In this document: positions 39,931 to 51,350 of the stretch, piece by piece | How positions within the stretch are numbered: the stretch's first letter is position 1 | Layout: every line of letters begins with the position of its first letter | Source: Mycolicibacterium aubagnense | GTDB lineage: Bacteria > Actinomycetota > Actinomycetes > Mycobacteriales > Mycobacteriaceae | Assembly (NCBI RefSeq): GCF_010730955.1 | Contig: NZ_AP022577.1 | Location: 3,410,001-3,474,000 of the forward strand | Reading direction: 5' to 3' | DNA: 64,000 nucleotides | Program-made: the position numbers and the translations under genes | Notes under the pieces: model-generated | Told to the model about the DNA's origin: nothing | What the model saw: only the letters and a program-made list of their open reading frames with translations | Database searches by the model: none

Positions 39931-40485
39931 TCAATCGAGCAGAACAACCACCCGGCGAGACGGCTCCACGCCCTCGCTCTCGCTGTGGACGCCGTCCACA
40001 GCGGCCACGGCGTCGTGCACGATCTTGCGCTCGAACGGGGTCATCGGCGACAGCTCTTCACGCTCGCCCGATGCCAGCACCCGCTCGGCCACCTTCTTGC
40101 CCAGCGCCGCCAGTTCTTCACGACGCTGCCTGCGCCACCGGGCGATATCCAGCATCAGCCGGCTGCGCTCGCCGGTCTTCTGGTGTACGGCCAACCGGGT
40201 CAGCTCCTGGAGCGCGTCCAGCACCTCCCCCTTGCGACCCACCAGCTTGGTCAGATCGTTGCCTCCGTCGATACTGACGACCGCGCGGTCGCCCTCGACA
40301 TCCAGATCGATGTCACCATCGAAGTCCAGCAGATCGAGGAGTTCTTCGAGGTAGTCCCCGGCGATCTCGCCTTCGGCAACCAGACGCTCTTCCAGATCGT
40401 CGCCCTTGCTTGCCGGAGCGGCCGCAGCCGTCGTCGGGGCTTCTGGAGTTTCTGTGGCCTCCGCCTGCGTTTCAGTGTCTGTCAT
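39931..40485 (-). CDS. jag: Jag/KhpB-type RNA-binding protein (Rv3920c homologue)
   Basis: A 184-residue protein with an acidic N-terminal tail, a KH domain (about 55-115: DRAVVSIDGGNDLTKLVGRKGEVLDALQELTRLAV) and an R3H domain (about 120-184: ERVLASGEREELSPMTPFERKIVHDAVAAV). Such proteins bind RNA and in other Gram-positives affect cell elongation. It follows yidC by 58 bp in the conserved rnpA-yidD-yidC-jag-gidB order. ATG 40485 gives the usual length; an upstream start at 40509 adds eight residues. Confidence 0.92.
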   Translation of the reverse strand: MTDTETQAEATETPEAPTTAAAAPASKGDDLEERLVAEGEIAGDYLEELLDLLDFDGDIDLDVEGDRAVVSIDGGNDLTKLVGRKGEVLDALQELTRLAVHQKTGERSRLMLDIARWRRQRREELAALGKKVAERVLASGEREELSPMTPFERKIVHDAVAAVDGVHSESEGVEPSRRVVVLLD

Positions 40486-40543
40486 ATCCCTGCCTTCTCC
40501 CTCTTGCACCGGCCGTCGCTCAGGGTCTTTACCCTCTGACCGG

Positions 40544-41611
40544 TCAACGCTTCTTCTTGTTGGGCTTGGCGCCCGGGGCCGGCTTCGGCCCTGCCGGACC
40601 GGAATCCGTCGTACCCTCCAGCTCGGTACCGGTCTGCTCGACGTCGGTGTCGGTCGTCGCCGCCGCGGCCGGCGGATTGCCCTTCTTGGACCTGTTCGGC
40701 TTCACACCGGGCGCCGGGGCATTCGCGGAACGGCGTGCGATCGCCTGTTCTTTCTCTTCAGCCTCGCGCTGCTCGATGCGATTGAACACCACATGCTGCT
40801 GGCCGTAGGTCCAGATGTTGTTGGCAACCCAGTACATGAGGATGGCGATGGGCAGGAACGGTCCTGACACCACGACGCCCAACGGGAACACGTACAGCGC
40901 CAGCTTGTTCATCAGCTGGGTCTGCGGGTTCTGCTGGGCTTCGATGCTCTGCCGGGCCACCGAGGCGCGGCTGTTCATGTGGGTGGCAATGCCGGAGATG
41001 ATCATCAGCGGGATACCGACCAGGATCACTGACGTGCGGTCGAAGTGGGCGAACGCCTTGAGGCTCTCGCCGGCCTGAATCATGGTGGCGCCCAGCGGCG
41101 CGCCGAACAGATCGGTGTTCAGGAAGTGACTGACATCGGTGGCGCTGAAGAAGTAGTTGCCTGTCGTCCGGTTCTGCTCGAGGGACAGCGCCTGCGCACC
41201 GATACCCATCCCGGCGCCCTCAGTCCGGTTGAATGACCGCAGAACGTGGAACAGGCCCAGGAACACCGGGATCTGGGCCAGCATCGGCAGGCAGCCGAGG
41301 AGCGGGTTGAAACCGTGCTCGCTCTGCAGCTTCTGCATCTCGAGGGCCAGCCGCTGGCGGTCCTTGCCGTACTTCTTCTGCAGTTCCTTGATCTGGGGCT
41401 GCAGTTCCTGCATCTGCCGGGTGGTCTCGATCTGGCGGACGAACGGCTTGTACAGGAGGGCGCGGAGGGTGAACACCAGGAACATCACCGACAGGCCCCA
41501 GGTGAAGAAGTTCTCCGCACCGAGGATGGCGCCGAAGAGCTTGTACCAGAGCCACATGATCCCCGATACCGGGTAATAGATGTAGTCCAGGCTGAACCAG
41601 TTAAAAGACAA
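40544..41611 (-). CDS. yidC: Membrane protein insertase YidC
   Basis: A 355-residue Oxa1/YidC-family insertase of the cytoplasmic membrane with five hydrophobic segments ([37 protein letters not shown], the [20 protein letters not shown] region, [45 protein letters not shown]). A basic tail ends in KPNKKKR. The start is TTG 41611, decided by AAGGAG 8 nt upstream; the longer frame upstream runs through yidD. It overlaps yidD by 11 bp. Confidence 0.95.
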   Translation of the reverse strand: MSFNWFSLDYIYYPVSGIMWLWYKLFGAILGAENFFTWGLSVMFLVFTLRALLYKPFVRQIETTRQMQELQPQIKELQKKYGKDRQRLALEMQKLQSEHGFNPLLGCLPMLAQIPVFLGLFHVLRSFNRTEGAGMGIGAQALSLEQNRTTGNYFFSATDVSHFLNTDLFGAPLGATMIQAGESLKAFAHFDRTSVILVGIPLMIISGIATHMNSRASVARQSIEAQQNPQTQLMNKLALYVFPLGVVVSGPFLPIAILMYWVANNIWTYGQQHVVFNRIEQREAEEKEQAIARRSANAPAPGVKPNRSKKGNPPAAAATTDTDVEQTGTELEGTTDSGPAGPKPAPGAKPNKKKR

Positions 41612-41876
41612 GCGAATCGCTCCTTGACTGCGCGGCGGTTGCCGCGGACCGTCTTTCGGGAATGGGGTCCCATCCCCCGTGATGCCACGGGCCACACTTG
41701 GCCAGCCGGACCGTCGTCAACCAACAACCGCGGAAGAGTCCGTGCTCGGTCAATGCCTCGACGGCGTACTGACTACAGGTGGGGCTGAACCGGCAGCTGG
41801 GCAGACGCATCGGGGACACCATGTTGCGGTACAGCTCGATGAGAAAGATCAGCCCGCGGGCCAGCCGCGCGGTCAT
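41601..41876 (-). CDS. yidD: Membrane protein insertion efficiency factor YidD
   Basis: A 91-residue protein with the family signature [34 protein letters not shown] and an amphipathic N-terminal helix that lies on the inner face of the membrane. It aids YidC and Sec-dependent insertion. Conserved Cys residues ([21 protein letters not shown]) are present. ATG 41876 overlaps the rnpA stop (ATGA), and its 3' end overlaps yidC by 11 bp, so the three genes are translationally coupled. Confidence 0.93.
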   Translation of the reverse strand: MTARLARGLIFLIELYRNMVSPMRLPSCRFSPTCSQYAVEALTEHGLFRGCWLTTVRLAKCGPWHHGGWDPIPERRSAATAAQSRSDSLVF

Positions 41877-42247
41877 GGCCGGGATCCGGATTTCGCGTGG
41901 GCACGCTGCACCGCCACCCGCAGCTCGTCCTGCAGCGTCGAGGTGGCGGCGTCGCGACTACCGGGCAGAGCCCTGATCACCAACAGCTCGCCGCACCGTA
42001 ACTCGGGCAGCACGTCGCGACTGGCGTGCCGGAGCTGCCTGGACACGCGATGTCGCTGGACCGCATTGCCCACCGATTTGCCTACCACGAGACCGACTTT
42101 CGGCGCGTCCTCGGCATTCGAGTCGGCGCCACAAGCGCCGGGGGCCAATGAATGCACCACGATGTCCCGCTGTGCCGCACGGACACCGCGGTTCACGGTG
42201 ACTCGAAAGTCTGTCGAGCGCGTCATCCGGTTACGAGCCGGAAGCAC
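41873..42247 (-). CDS. rnpA: Ribonuclease P protein component
   Basis: A 124-residue basic protein that assists the RNase P RNA in tRNA 5' maturation. The start [20 protein letters not shown] and the RNR-type motif ([20 protein letters not shown]) are typical. GTG 42247 is the natural start, giving the normal length. It lies 22 bp after rpmH in the conserved rpmH-rnpA-yidD-yidC order, presumably in one transcript from the promoter at 42597-42625. Confidence 0.95.
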   Translation of the reverse strand: MLPARNRMTRSTDFRVTVNRGVRAAQRDIVVHSLAPGACGADSNAEDAPKVGLVVGKSVGNAVQRHRVSRQLRHASRDVLPELRCGELLVIRALPGSRDAATSTLQDELRVAVQRAHAKSGSRP

Positions 42248-42269
42248 GGTGCTTCGATCCTGCGTCAGG

Positions 42270-42413
42270 TCACGCAGTGAGAGAGCGACGGCCCTTGCCG
42301 CGACGGGCCGACACGATGGCGCGGCCGGCGCGGGTCCGCATCCGCAGACGGAAGCCGTGCACACGAGCCCGACGGCGGTTGTTCGGCTGGAAAGTCCGCT
42401 TGCCCTTGGCCAC
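42270..42413 (-). CDS. rpmH: 50S ribosomal protein L34
   Basis: A 47-residue, highly basic ribosomal protein: [20 protein letters not shown], then [26 protein letters not shown]. The whole L34 family pattern is present. The start is GTG 42413 with GAGGAG about 9 nt upstream. It heads the rpmH-rnpA-yidD-yidC-jag-gidB-parA-parB gene series and is divergent from dnaA. Confidence 0.97.
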   Translation of the reverse strand: MAKGKRTFQPNNRRRARVHGFRLRMRTRAGRAIVSARRGKGRRSLTA

Positions 42414-42596
42414 GGCTGTATCTCCTCAACTATGTGACGCCCGCACTCGCCACCGACATGAACGAGTCATGCCGGTGGGCACGGTCGTCGCTGGTAAGCG
42501 CACGCATCTTGCTTGCTAGCCGGCGCGGTACCGATAGAAGTTCGTGGCAGAACTCTCGCGGTCGCAGCCGTATCACCACGTGTGGGCGACTGTTCG

Positions 42597-42625
42597 AGGG
42601 TACTGATCTGAATTCCCCGGGTCAA
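42597..42625 (-). promoter_or_regulatory. SigA-type promoter for the rpmH operon
   Basis: On the minus strand TTGACC (-35, 42625-42620) and TACCCT (-10, 42602-42597) are separated by 17 nt. The leader to the rpmH GTG would be about 175 nt. Confidence 0.65.
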
Positions 42626-42766
42626 ACCTCGACGTCCCACGTCAGGAAGTGTTACAGCTTTGTAGCGGGATGCCCAGTGGATCACAGCCTAGTTCGTCAC
42701 AGTTGTCCCACTCGCCACGTGGCAAGCCGACACGCCCAAGAACCTCGAGGCAATGTTGCCGAACGG

Positions 42767-42796
42767 TTGGCAGACGAACAGAAAACTTGTTAGCTT
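42767..42796 (+). promoter_or_regulatory. SigA-type promoter candidate for dnaA
   Basis: TTGGCA (-35, 42767-42772), an 18-nt spacer and TAGCTT (-10, 42791-42796). The leader to TTG 43024 would be about 220 nt and would include the DnaA boxes at 42936-42968. Confidence 0.5.
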
Positions 42797-42935
42797 CTGC
42801 CAATGCCGTTGCACGACGGCGCAAGACAACAAGCCAGAGAGGTCCCGACGCTACGAGCCCACAGACGTTCCTGTGACGAGACTCAGCGCGGGGCTTCCTG
42901 CACGCAAAACACGAGCACGACGGCACTCTTCTACT

Positions 42936-42968
42936 TTGTCCACAGTCTGTGGATAACTATGTGGACAG
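42936..42968. promoter_or_regulatory. DnaA box cluster upstream of dnaA
   Basis: TTGTCCACA (42936-42944, plus strand), TGTGGATAA (42948-42956, a perfect box on the minus strand) and TGTGGACAG (42960-42968, one mismatch). Three boxes in 33 bp fit autoregulation of dnaA and possibly part of the origin. Confidence 0.75.
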
Positions 42969-43023
42969 ATTGTCGTCGTTTTATTGAGCCGCCGGTCAGA
43001 CGGTTCCGAGGGGGTAGTGTTCG

Positions 43024-44493
43024 TTGACCGCTAACCCCAGTGCATCGTTCGCCGAGATCTGGAAGAGCGTGGTTGCCGAACTCAACGGCGACCTCGGCGG
43101 CACCACGACGCTGACCGCCCAGCAACGAGCCTGGTTGCGTATGGTTCAGCCACTCGTGCTCACCGAAGGTTTCGCGTTGCTGTCGGTTCCGACCCAGTTC
43201 GTCCAGAACGAGATCGAACGGCACCTGCGCGAACCGATCATCGCCGCGTTGAGCCGACACCTCGGCCAGCGCGTTGATCTCGGCGTTCGCATCGCGGTCC
43301 CGGATAACGAGGACCGGCCGGCGCCGTCGGAGCCGGTTGAGCCGCCCGAGCCCGAGCCGCTCACCGCCGCCGATGACCTGGACGACGACACCGAAGAGCT
43401 GTCGAGCGCGGAAGAGACCTGGCCCCGGTACTTCAACCGGCCGCCCGCCGACGAATCGGCCGATCTGAGCCTCAACCGGCGCTACACCTTCGACACCTTT
43501 GTCATCGGGGCATCCAACCGGTTCGCGCACGCCGCGACGTTGGCCATCGCCGAAGCACCGGCCCGCGCTTACAACCCGCTGTTCATCTGGGGTGAATCCG
43601 GTCTCGGCAAGACGCACCTGCTGCACGCAGCCGGTAATTACGCCCAGAAGCTCTTCCCCGGCATGCGGGTCAAGTACGTCTCGACCGAGCAGTTCACCAA
43701 CGACTTCATCAACTCGTTGCGTGACGACCGGACCGCGTCGTTCAAACGCAGCTTCCGTGACATCGACGTGCTGCTGGTCGACGACATCCAGTTCATCGAA
43801 GGCAAGGAAAGCACTCAGGAAGAGTTCTTCCACACCTTCAATACGCTGCACAACGCGAACAAGCAGATCGTCATCTCGTCGGACCGGCCGCCGAAACAGC
43901 TTGCGACGCTGGAAGACCGGCTACGGACCCGGTTCGAATGGGGTCTGATCACCGACGTCCAGCCGCCCGAGCTGGAGACGCGCATCGCCATCCTGCGCAA
44001 GAAGGCCCAGATGGATCGCCTGGACGTGCCGGACGATGTGCTGGAACTCATCGCCAGCCGCATCGATCGCAACATCCGTGAGCTCGAGGGTGCGTTGATC
44101 CGTGTGACGGCGTTCGCGTCGCTCAACAAGACGATGATCGACAAGTCGCTGGCCGAGATCGTGCTGCGAGATCTCATCGCCGACGCCGGCACCACCCAGA
44201 TCAGTATTGCCACGATCATGGCCGCCACCGCCGAGTACTTCGAGACCACCGTGGAGGAGCTCCGCGGCCCCGGGAAGACCCGCGCCGTGGCCCTCTCCCG
44301 GCAGATCGCCATGTATCTGTGCCGGGAGCTCACCGACCTGTCATTGCCGCGCATCGGCCAGGCCTTCGGGCGCGACCACACCACGGTGATGTACGCCGAG
44401 CGCAAGATCAAGAAGGAAATGGCTTCGCGGCGTGAGGTTTTCGATCACGTCAAGGAGCTCACCACCCGGATCCGGCAGCGGTCCAAGCACTGA
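43024..44493 (+). CDS. dnaA: Chromosomal replication initiator DnaA
   Basis: A 489-residue AAA+ initiator. Domain I is at the N-terminus ([33 protein letters not shown]), followed by an acidic linker. Domain III has Walker [15 protein letters not shown] and Walker [26 protein letters not shown]. Domain IV ends with the DNA-binding signature [18 protein letters not shown]. The start is TTG 43024 with GAGGGGG about 9 nt upstream. It opens and loads the origin located just downstream. Confidence 0.98.
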   Translation: MTANPSASFAEIWKSVVAELNGDLGGTTTLTAQQRAWLRMVQPLVLTEGFALLSVPTQFVQNEIERHLREPIIAALSRHLGQRVDLGVRIAVPDNEDRPAPSEPVEPPEPEPLTAADDLDDDTEELSSAEETWPRYFNRPPADESADLSLNRRYTFDTFVIGASNRFAHAATLAIAEAPARAYNPLFIWGESGLGKTHLLHAAGNYAQKLFPGMRVKYVSTEQFTNDFINSLRDDRTASFKRSFRDIDVLLVDDIQFIEGKESTQEEFFHTFNTLHNANKQIVISSDRPPKQLATLEDRLRTRFEWGLITDVQPPELETRIAILRKKAQMDRLDVPDDVLELIASRIDRNIRELEGALIRVTAFASLNKTMIDKSLAEIVLRDLIADAGTTQISIATIMAATAEYFETTVEELRGPGKTRAVALSRQIAMYLCRELTDLSLPRIGQAFGRDHTTVMYAERKIKKEMASRREVFDHVKELTTRIRQRSKH

Positions 44494-44507
44494 ATCTGGC
44501 TTTTTCG

Positions 44508-44552
44508 ACACCGGCCTCCAGGCGATCATGCCTGCGGGGCCGGTGTGGTTTT
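44508..44552 (+). terminator. Hairpin terminator after dnaA
   Basis: ACACCGGCC (44508-44516) pairs with GGCCGGTGT (44538-44546), with an inner CAGGC/GCCTG stem, followed by GGTTTTGGG. It starts 14 bp after the dnaA stop. Confidence 0.6.
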
Positions 44553-45140
44553 GGGCACCCGATCCCGGGGTAATCGACTCTTACCAACGGTCCGGATCCA
44601 CCCGATTTCTGGCTCGGCGGTGTGATTTGTCCGAAAAAACTTTGGCCCCACAAGCACCTTGAGTCACACGTTTCGGCTGTGCACAGCGCTGTGTACTACA
44701 TGGGATAAACCCTGCGATTCTGCTCAGAACAATCCACACGGCCGGATCGCTCCACAAATACACGGATTGGATTAACGGCGCGTGCACAGTCTGCGCACAG
44801 CCCGCAGTCCCGTTTGTGGGGTCCCGACCAGCAACTCCGTGGATCCATCCACAGCGTGCACAGCCCCTATTACTAATACTTTTAGATCTCTCTAGATCTT
44901 CTTCTAAAAGCAGTCCGTTGGGGAAACTCCCGGTGGACAACCGGATCCCGACGGGTTTCCGGGGGTCGTCACACGCTGTCCGGGCTGATCGTTTAGCTTT
45001 CAACTTCACGCAGAACGCTCTACGGTGTTCTTCGATAGCCGGAACCAACGCCGATGCATACGCATGTGCCCAGCGCCCATGCGACCTGCGTCCACTGGAT
45101 CCGGCAGACAAGCGTGGTGGGGTTACAGCGAAGGGACGCT
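44553..45140. other. oriC: Origin of replication region oriC (dnaA-dnaN intergenic)
   Basis: The dnaA-dnaN gap is the mycobacterial oriC position. It contains degenerate DnaA boxes such as CAATCCACA (44730-44738), CCATCCACA (44845-44853) and GGTGGACAA (44932-44940), many further CCACA/TGTGG cores, and an AT-rich element at 44868-44910 (TATTACTAATACTTTTAGA and onward) that is the likely unwinding site. CTTTTAGA (44879-44886) and TCTAAAAG (44903-44910) are inverted arms inside it. No protein frame is credible here. Confidence 0.85.
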
Positions 45141-46331
45141 ATGGACGTGGCGACGACAGCGGGTCTGACCGATTTGAAGTTCCGTCTCGTTCGGGAAGAC
45201 TTCGCCGACGCCGTGGCCTGGGTGGCCCGGATCCTGCCGTCCCGGCCCCTGAACCCGGTTCTGGCGGGTGTGCTGCTGACCGGCTCCGACGACGGTCTGA
45301 CCATCTCCGGCTACGACTACGAGGTATCCGCCGAGGTGCGTGTCGCGGCTGAAATCGCTTCTCCCGGAAGTGTTTTGGTGTCGGGCAAGCTGCTCTCGGA
45401 CATCACCCGTGCGCTGCCGGCCAAGCCCGTGGAACTCAGCGTCGAAGGCACCCGCGTGGCGTTGAGCTGCGGTAGTGCCCGGTTCTCGCTGCCGACCATG
45501 GCAGTCGAGGACTACCCCGCGCTGCCGGCGCTGCCGGACGAGACGGGCATCGTGCCCGCCAACGTGTTCGCCGAGGCCATCGGTCAGGTGGCTGTCGCCG
45601 CCGGTCGCGATGACACCCTCCCCATGCTCACGGGTGTCCGCGTCGAGATCTCTGGCGAGAAGGTCGTGCTGGCCGCCACCGACCGCTTCCGCCTCGCGGT
45701 TCGTGAACTGACCTGGAATTCGGCGGTGCCGGATCTCGAAGCCGCGGTGCTGGTTCCGGCCAAGACATTGGCCGAGTCGGCCAAGTCCGGCGCTGACGGC
45801 ACCGAGGTGCACTTGTCGCTGGGCGCCGGCCAGGCTGTCGGCAAGGACGGCATGCTGGGTATCCGCAGCAACGGCAAGCGCACCACCACGCGCCTGCTCG
45901 ACGCGGAATTCCCGAAGTTCCGTCAGCTGCTGCCGGCCGAGCACACCGCGGTGGCCACCATCGGTGTCGCCGAGCTGGCTGAAGCCATCAAACGCGTCGC
46001 ACTGGTCGCCGATCGCGGTGCCCAGGTCCGTATGGAGTTCGCCGACGACGTCCTGCGGCTCTCGGCGGGCGCCGACGACGTCGGCCGCGCCGAGGAAGAC
46101 CTGGCGGTCGAGTTCTATGGCGAACCCTTGACCATCGCGTTCAACCCGACCTACCTCACCGACGGTCTGGGCTCGTTGCATGCAGATCGCGTTACGTTCG
46201 GATTTACGACACCCAGCAAGCCTGCGGTGTTGCGTCCCGCCGGGGAGAATCAGTACTCGGGATCCGGTCCGTTCCCGGCCGGGGATACCGATTACGTGTA
46301 TTTGTTGATGCCGGTGCGCCTCCCGGGCTGA
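45141..46331 (+). CDS. dnaN: DNA polymerase III beta subunit (sliding clamp)
   Basis: A 396-residue ring-forming processivity factor for DNA polymerase III. All three clamp domains are present: [24 protein letters not shown], then [19 protein letters not shown], then the C-terminal [12 protein letters not shown] that forms the peptide-binding pocket. ATG 45141 has AAGGGA about 6 nt upstream and gives the normal length; the frame open upstream falls within oriC. It is followed by gnd after 28 bp. Confidence 0.97.
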   Translation: MDVATTAGLTDLKFRLVREDFADAVAWVARILPSRPLNPVLAGVLLTGSDDGLTISGYDYEVSAEVRVAAEIASPGSVLVSGKLLSDITRALPAKPVELSVEGTRVALSCGSARFSLPTMAVEDYPALPALPDETGIVPANVFAEAIGQVAVAAGRDDTLPMLTGVRVEISGEKVVLAATDRFRLAVRELTWNSAVPDLEAAVLVPAKTLAESAKSGADGTEVHLSLGAGQAVGKDGMLGIRSNGKRTTTRLLDAEFPKFRQLLPAEHTAVATIGVAELAEAIKRVALVADRGAQVRMEFADDVLRLSAGADDVGRAEEDLAVEFYGEPLTIAFNPTYLTDGLGSLHADRVTFGFTTPSKPAVLRPAGENQYSGSGPFPAGDTDYVYLLMPVRLPG

Positions 46332-46359
46332 CCGGAACTGAACAGCGGAGGACGCACAC

Positions 46360-47253
46360 ATGCAGCTGGGGTTGATCGGCCTCGGAAAAATGGGCTTCAA
46401 CATGCGCGAGCGTCTGCGCGGTGGTGGCCATGAAGTCATCGGGTACGACCCGCGACCGGAAGTCAGCGACGTGCCGTCGCTCGCGGCCCTCGCGGAGCAG
46501 CTCGAAGCGCCGCGCGTGGTGTGGGTCATGGTCCCCTCGGGTGAGATCACCCACGAGACCATCGAGGATCTCGCCGGGGTCCTCAGCTCGGGTGACCTGG
46601 TGATCGACGGCGGCAACTCACGCTTCACCGAAGACGGTGTGCACGCAAAGCTGTTGGCGGACAAGGGAATCGGCTTCATCGACGCCGGTGTTTCCGGCGG
46701 TGTGTGGGGTCTGACCGAAGGCTACGGCCTGATGGTCGGCGGCAGCGACGAGGACGTCGCGCGTGTCATGCCGATCTTCGAGACGCTGCGGCCCGAGGGA
46801 GATCTCGCCGACGGCTTCGTCCACGCCGGTCCCGTCGGTGCCGGACACTTTGCCAAGATGGTGCACAACGGCGTCGAGTACGCGTTGATGACCGCCTATG
46901 GTGAGGGTTACGAAATGCTCGCCGCCGAGCCGCTGATCAAAGACCCGCAGGCGGTTTACCAAGCCTGGACCAACGGCACGGTCGTCCGGTCCTGGCTGCA
47001 GCAGCTGCTGGCCAAGGCACTCAAGGAAGACCCCAAGCTCGAAGACATCAGTGGTTACACCGAGGATTCCGGTGAGGGCCGCTGGACTGTCGAGGAAGCG
47101 ATCCGGTTGCGGGTGCCGGTGCCGGGTATCGCGGCGTCGCTGTTCGCGCGGTTCCTGTCCCGGCAGGACGACTCGCCGACCATGAAAGCTGTTGCGGCAC
47201 TGCGTAACCAGTTCGGTGGTCACGCCGTACAGAGGGTCAGTAAGTCCGGCTAG
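46360..47253 (+). CDS. gnd: 6-phosphogluconate dehydrogenase, short (GndA-like) form
   Basis: A 297-residue oxidative decarboxylase of the pentose phosphate pathway, giving ribulose 5-phosphate. The N-terminal Rossmann motif is GLIGLGKMGFNM. The substrate signatures are VIDGGNSRF, DAGVSGGVWGLTEGYGLMVGG and the catalytic Lys in AGHFAKMVHNGVEYALM. The length fits the short form of about 300 residues, not the 470-residue form. GGAGG precedes ATG 46360. It sits between dnaN and recF, where Mtb has no such gene; I recall the same insertion in M. smegmatis. Its stop abuts the recF start. Confidence 0.95.
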   Translation: MQLGLIGLGKMGFNMRERLRGGGHEVIGYDPRPEVSDVPSLAALAEQLEAPRVVWVMVPSGEITHETIEDLAGVLSSGDLVIDGGNSRFTEDGVHAKLLADKGIGFIDAGVSGGVWGLTEGYGLMVGGSDEDVARVMPIFETLRPEGDLADGFVHAGPVGAGHFAKMVHNGVEYALMTAYGEGYEMLAAEPLIKDPQAVYQAWTNGTVVRSWLQQLLAKALKEDPKLEDISGYTEDSGEGRWTVEEAIRLRVPVPGIAASLFARFLSRQDDSPTMKAVAALRNQFGGHAVQRVSKSG

Positions 47254-48417
47254 GTGTTTGTTCGACAGCTCACCCTGACCGATTTCCGATCATGGCGCCG
47301 ACTCGACCTGGAATTGGCGCCGGGCCGGACCGTCTTCGTGGGCCAGAACGGATTCGGCAAAACCAATATCGTTGAGGCCCTGTGGTATACCGCCACGTTG
47401 GGTTCTCACCGGGTGGCGTCGGACGCGCCCTTGATCCGGGCCGGCTGTGAGCGGGCCGTCGTCTCCACCATCGTCGTGAACGATGGCCGGGAACTTGCGG
47501 TGGACCTCGACATCACCGCCGGCCGCGCCAACAAGGCACGGCTGAACCGCTCCCCCGTTCGCTCCGCCCGGGAAATTCTGGGCGCCCTTCGGGCGGTGTT
47601 GTTCGCCCCCGAGGATTTGTCGTTGGTGCGCGGCGATCCGGGGGAACGCCGGCGCTACCTCGATGAACTGGCCAGCACTCGTCGGCCCCGGTTGGGCGGG
47701 GTCCGCGCGGACTACGAAAAAGTGGTGCGGCAGCGCACCGCGCTGCTGAAGTCCGCGGGCGCCGGCCGATTCCGCGGTGGCGATGCGGGTGCACTCGAAA
47801 CCCTCGACGTCTGGGACGGTCATCTGGCCAGCCACGGCGCCGAGCTGATCGCCGCCCGCGTCAACCTGATCAACGAGTTACATCCGGAGATCACCAAGGC
47901 CTACCACCTGCTGGCACCTGCGTCGCGGCCGGCGTCGGTGCGCTACCGCAGTTCGGTGGAAGCCGTCGAAGAACAGGCCGGCACGGGCTCGGTCGACGTC
48001 GCGGCCTATCAGACCGCACTCCTCGACGACCTCGCCCGGCGCCGGTCGGCGGAACTCGAGCGCGGCGTCTGTCTGGTCGGGCCGCACCGCGACGACCTCG
48101 AACTACGGCTCGGCGACCAGATCGCGAAAGGTTTTGCCAGCCACGGGGAATCGTGGTCGATGGCGCTGGCCCTGCGGCTGGGCGCGTACGAACTGTTGCG
48201 GACCGACGGCTCGGACCCGGTGCTGCTGCTGGACGACGTGTTCGCAGAACTGGATTCGGCGCGCCGGCGAGCGCTCGCCGACGTGGCACAATCGGCGGAG
48301 CAGGTTTTGGTCACCGCCGCGGTGCCTGATGACATTCCCCAGGACTGGGATGGTGCCCGGATCAATGTGGTGATGCGCGACGACGACGGCGGGCGGATTT
48401 CGGTGGTGGACGCATGA
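47254..48417 (+). CDS. recF: DNA replication and repair protein RecF
   Basis: A 387-residue SMC-like ATPase that helps load RecA at gaps. Walker A is [14 protein letters not shown], the signature region is [15 protein letters not shown] and Walker B is [17 protein letters not shown]. The start [13 protein letters not shown] is typical. GTG 47254 follows the gnd stop without a gap, and the 3' end overlaps dciA (ATGA), so gnd, recF and dciA form a coupled unit. Confidence 0.96.
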   Translation: MFVRQLTLTDFRSWRRLDLELAPGRTVFVGQNGFGKTNIVEALWYTATLGSHRVASDAPLIRAGCERAVVSTIVVNDGRELAVDLDITAGRANKARLNRSPVRSAREILGALRAVLFAPEDLSLVRGDPGERRRYLDELASTRRPRLGGVRADYEKVVRQRTALLKSAGAGRFRGGDAGALETLDVWDGHLASHGAELIAARVNLINELHPEITKAYHLLAPASRPASVRYRSSVEAVEEQAGTGSVDVAAYQTALLDDLARRRSAELERGVCLVGPHRDDLELRLGDQIAKGFASHGESWSMALALRLGAYELLRTDGSDPVLLLDDVFAELDSARRRALADVAQSAEQVLVTAAVPDDIPQDWDGARINVVMRDDDGGRISVVDA

Positions 48418-49022
48418 GCGAGGCTGACCGAACGGATCAACCGGATGGGGCTGATGGTCCTGCCAAACCCGACATGCCGGAAAGTGCTTTTCCGCCACCA
48501 CATCTCGCCCACCTGAAGGGTATGGATCTCGTCCGCCGGACGCTGGAGGAGGCGCGCGGCGCGGCTCGCAGTCAGGGAAAAGATGTCGGCCGGGGTCGCA
48601 ACGCGCCCGTCTCACAGACCCGTCGCGGCGGTGGCCGGCGGACCTGGTCCGGACCCGGGCCCGATCGCCGGGACCCGCAATTGTTGGGCTCGGCGACCAT
48701 GGATATGGCCCGCACCCGCGGCTGGCAGGGCCGGATGGCCGAGGGATCGGTGTTCGGCCAGTGGTCGACGGTGGTCGGCGACCAGATCGCCGAGCACGCC
48801 TCCCCCACCTCCCTGCGCGAGGGCGTGCTGACCGTGACGGCCGAGTCCACGGCCTGGGCGACGCAGCTACGGATGGTGCAGTCGCAGATTCTGGCGAAAA
48901 TTGCGGCGTCGGTCGGCGACGGGGTCGTCACGTCGTTGAAGATTCTGGGTCCGTCGGGCCCGACGTGGCAGAAGGGTTCGCGCAACACGGGTGGCCGCGG
49001 ACCCCGGGACACCTACGGCTGA
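48414..49022 (+). CDS. dciA: DciA-like helicase loader (DUF721), Rv0004 homologue
   Basis: A 202-residue protein. The C-terminal DUF721 domain (about 105-185: [44 protein letters not shown]) is a KH-like fold that interacts with the replicative helicase DnaB. The N-terminal 100 residues are basic and probably disordered ([17 protein letters not shown]). In mycobacteria this protein is needed for replication. It overlaps recF by 4 bp. Confidence 0.93.
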   Translation: MSEADRTDQPDGADGPAKPDMPESAFPPPHLAHLKGMDLVRRTLEEARGAARSQGKDVGRGRNAPVSQTRRGGGRRTWSGPGPDRRDPQLLGSATMDMARTRGWQGRMAEGSVFGQWSTVVGDQIAEHASPTSLREGVLTVTAESTAWATQLRMVQSQILAKIAASVGDGVVTSLKILGPSGPTWQKGSRNTGGRGPRDTYG

Positions 49023-49173
49023 GCGGTTTCGTGGGCGTCTCTCAGCGCGCCGATGAGTCCAAGATGATGCCCCTGGAGCGTCCGGACGCGACGTCACCCG
49101 AGAAATTCTCCGCACGGCGCTAACAGACGTGTCAAAACGCTGTCAGAAAGTCAGTGCCGTCCGTCCCTACCGG

Positions 49174-49179
49174 TAGACT
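49174..49179 (+). promoter_or_regulatory. Putative gyrB -10 element
   Basis: TAGACT, with a weak -35 (TCAGTG, 49151-49156) 17 nt upstream. The palindrome CTGTCGACAG follows at 49178-49187, near the predicted transcript start. The leader to GTG 49242 is about 55 nt. Confidence 0.45.
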
Positions 49180-49193
49180 GTCGACAGATCTGA

Positions 49194-51269
<2,076 letters not shown>

Positions 51270-51316
51270 TCGATGCAGCGCTGGTTTCCGGGGCGCACCG
51301 CACATCGAAAAACCAA

Positions 51317-51332
51317 TGTTTAACGTGAAACA
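51317..51332. promoter_or_regulatory. parS-like palindrome between gyrB and gyrA
   Basis: TGTTTAACGTGAAACA differs from the parS consensus only at one inner base (A for C). It lies 19 bp before the gyrA ATG. Confidence 0.4.
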
Positions 51333-51350
51333 ATCCGCAGAAGGAATTCG

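Larger units (their letters stand above)
42414..43023. other. rpmH-dnaA divergent regulatory region (610 bp)
   Basis: This non-coding gap holds a minus-strand promoter for rpmH, a plus-strand promoter candidate for dnaA and a cluster of DnaA boxes close to dnaA. I see no credible protein-coding frame or RNA gene in the rest. Confidence 0.8.
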
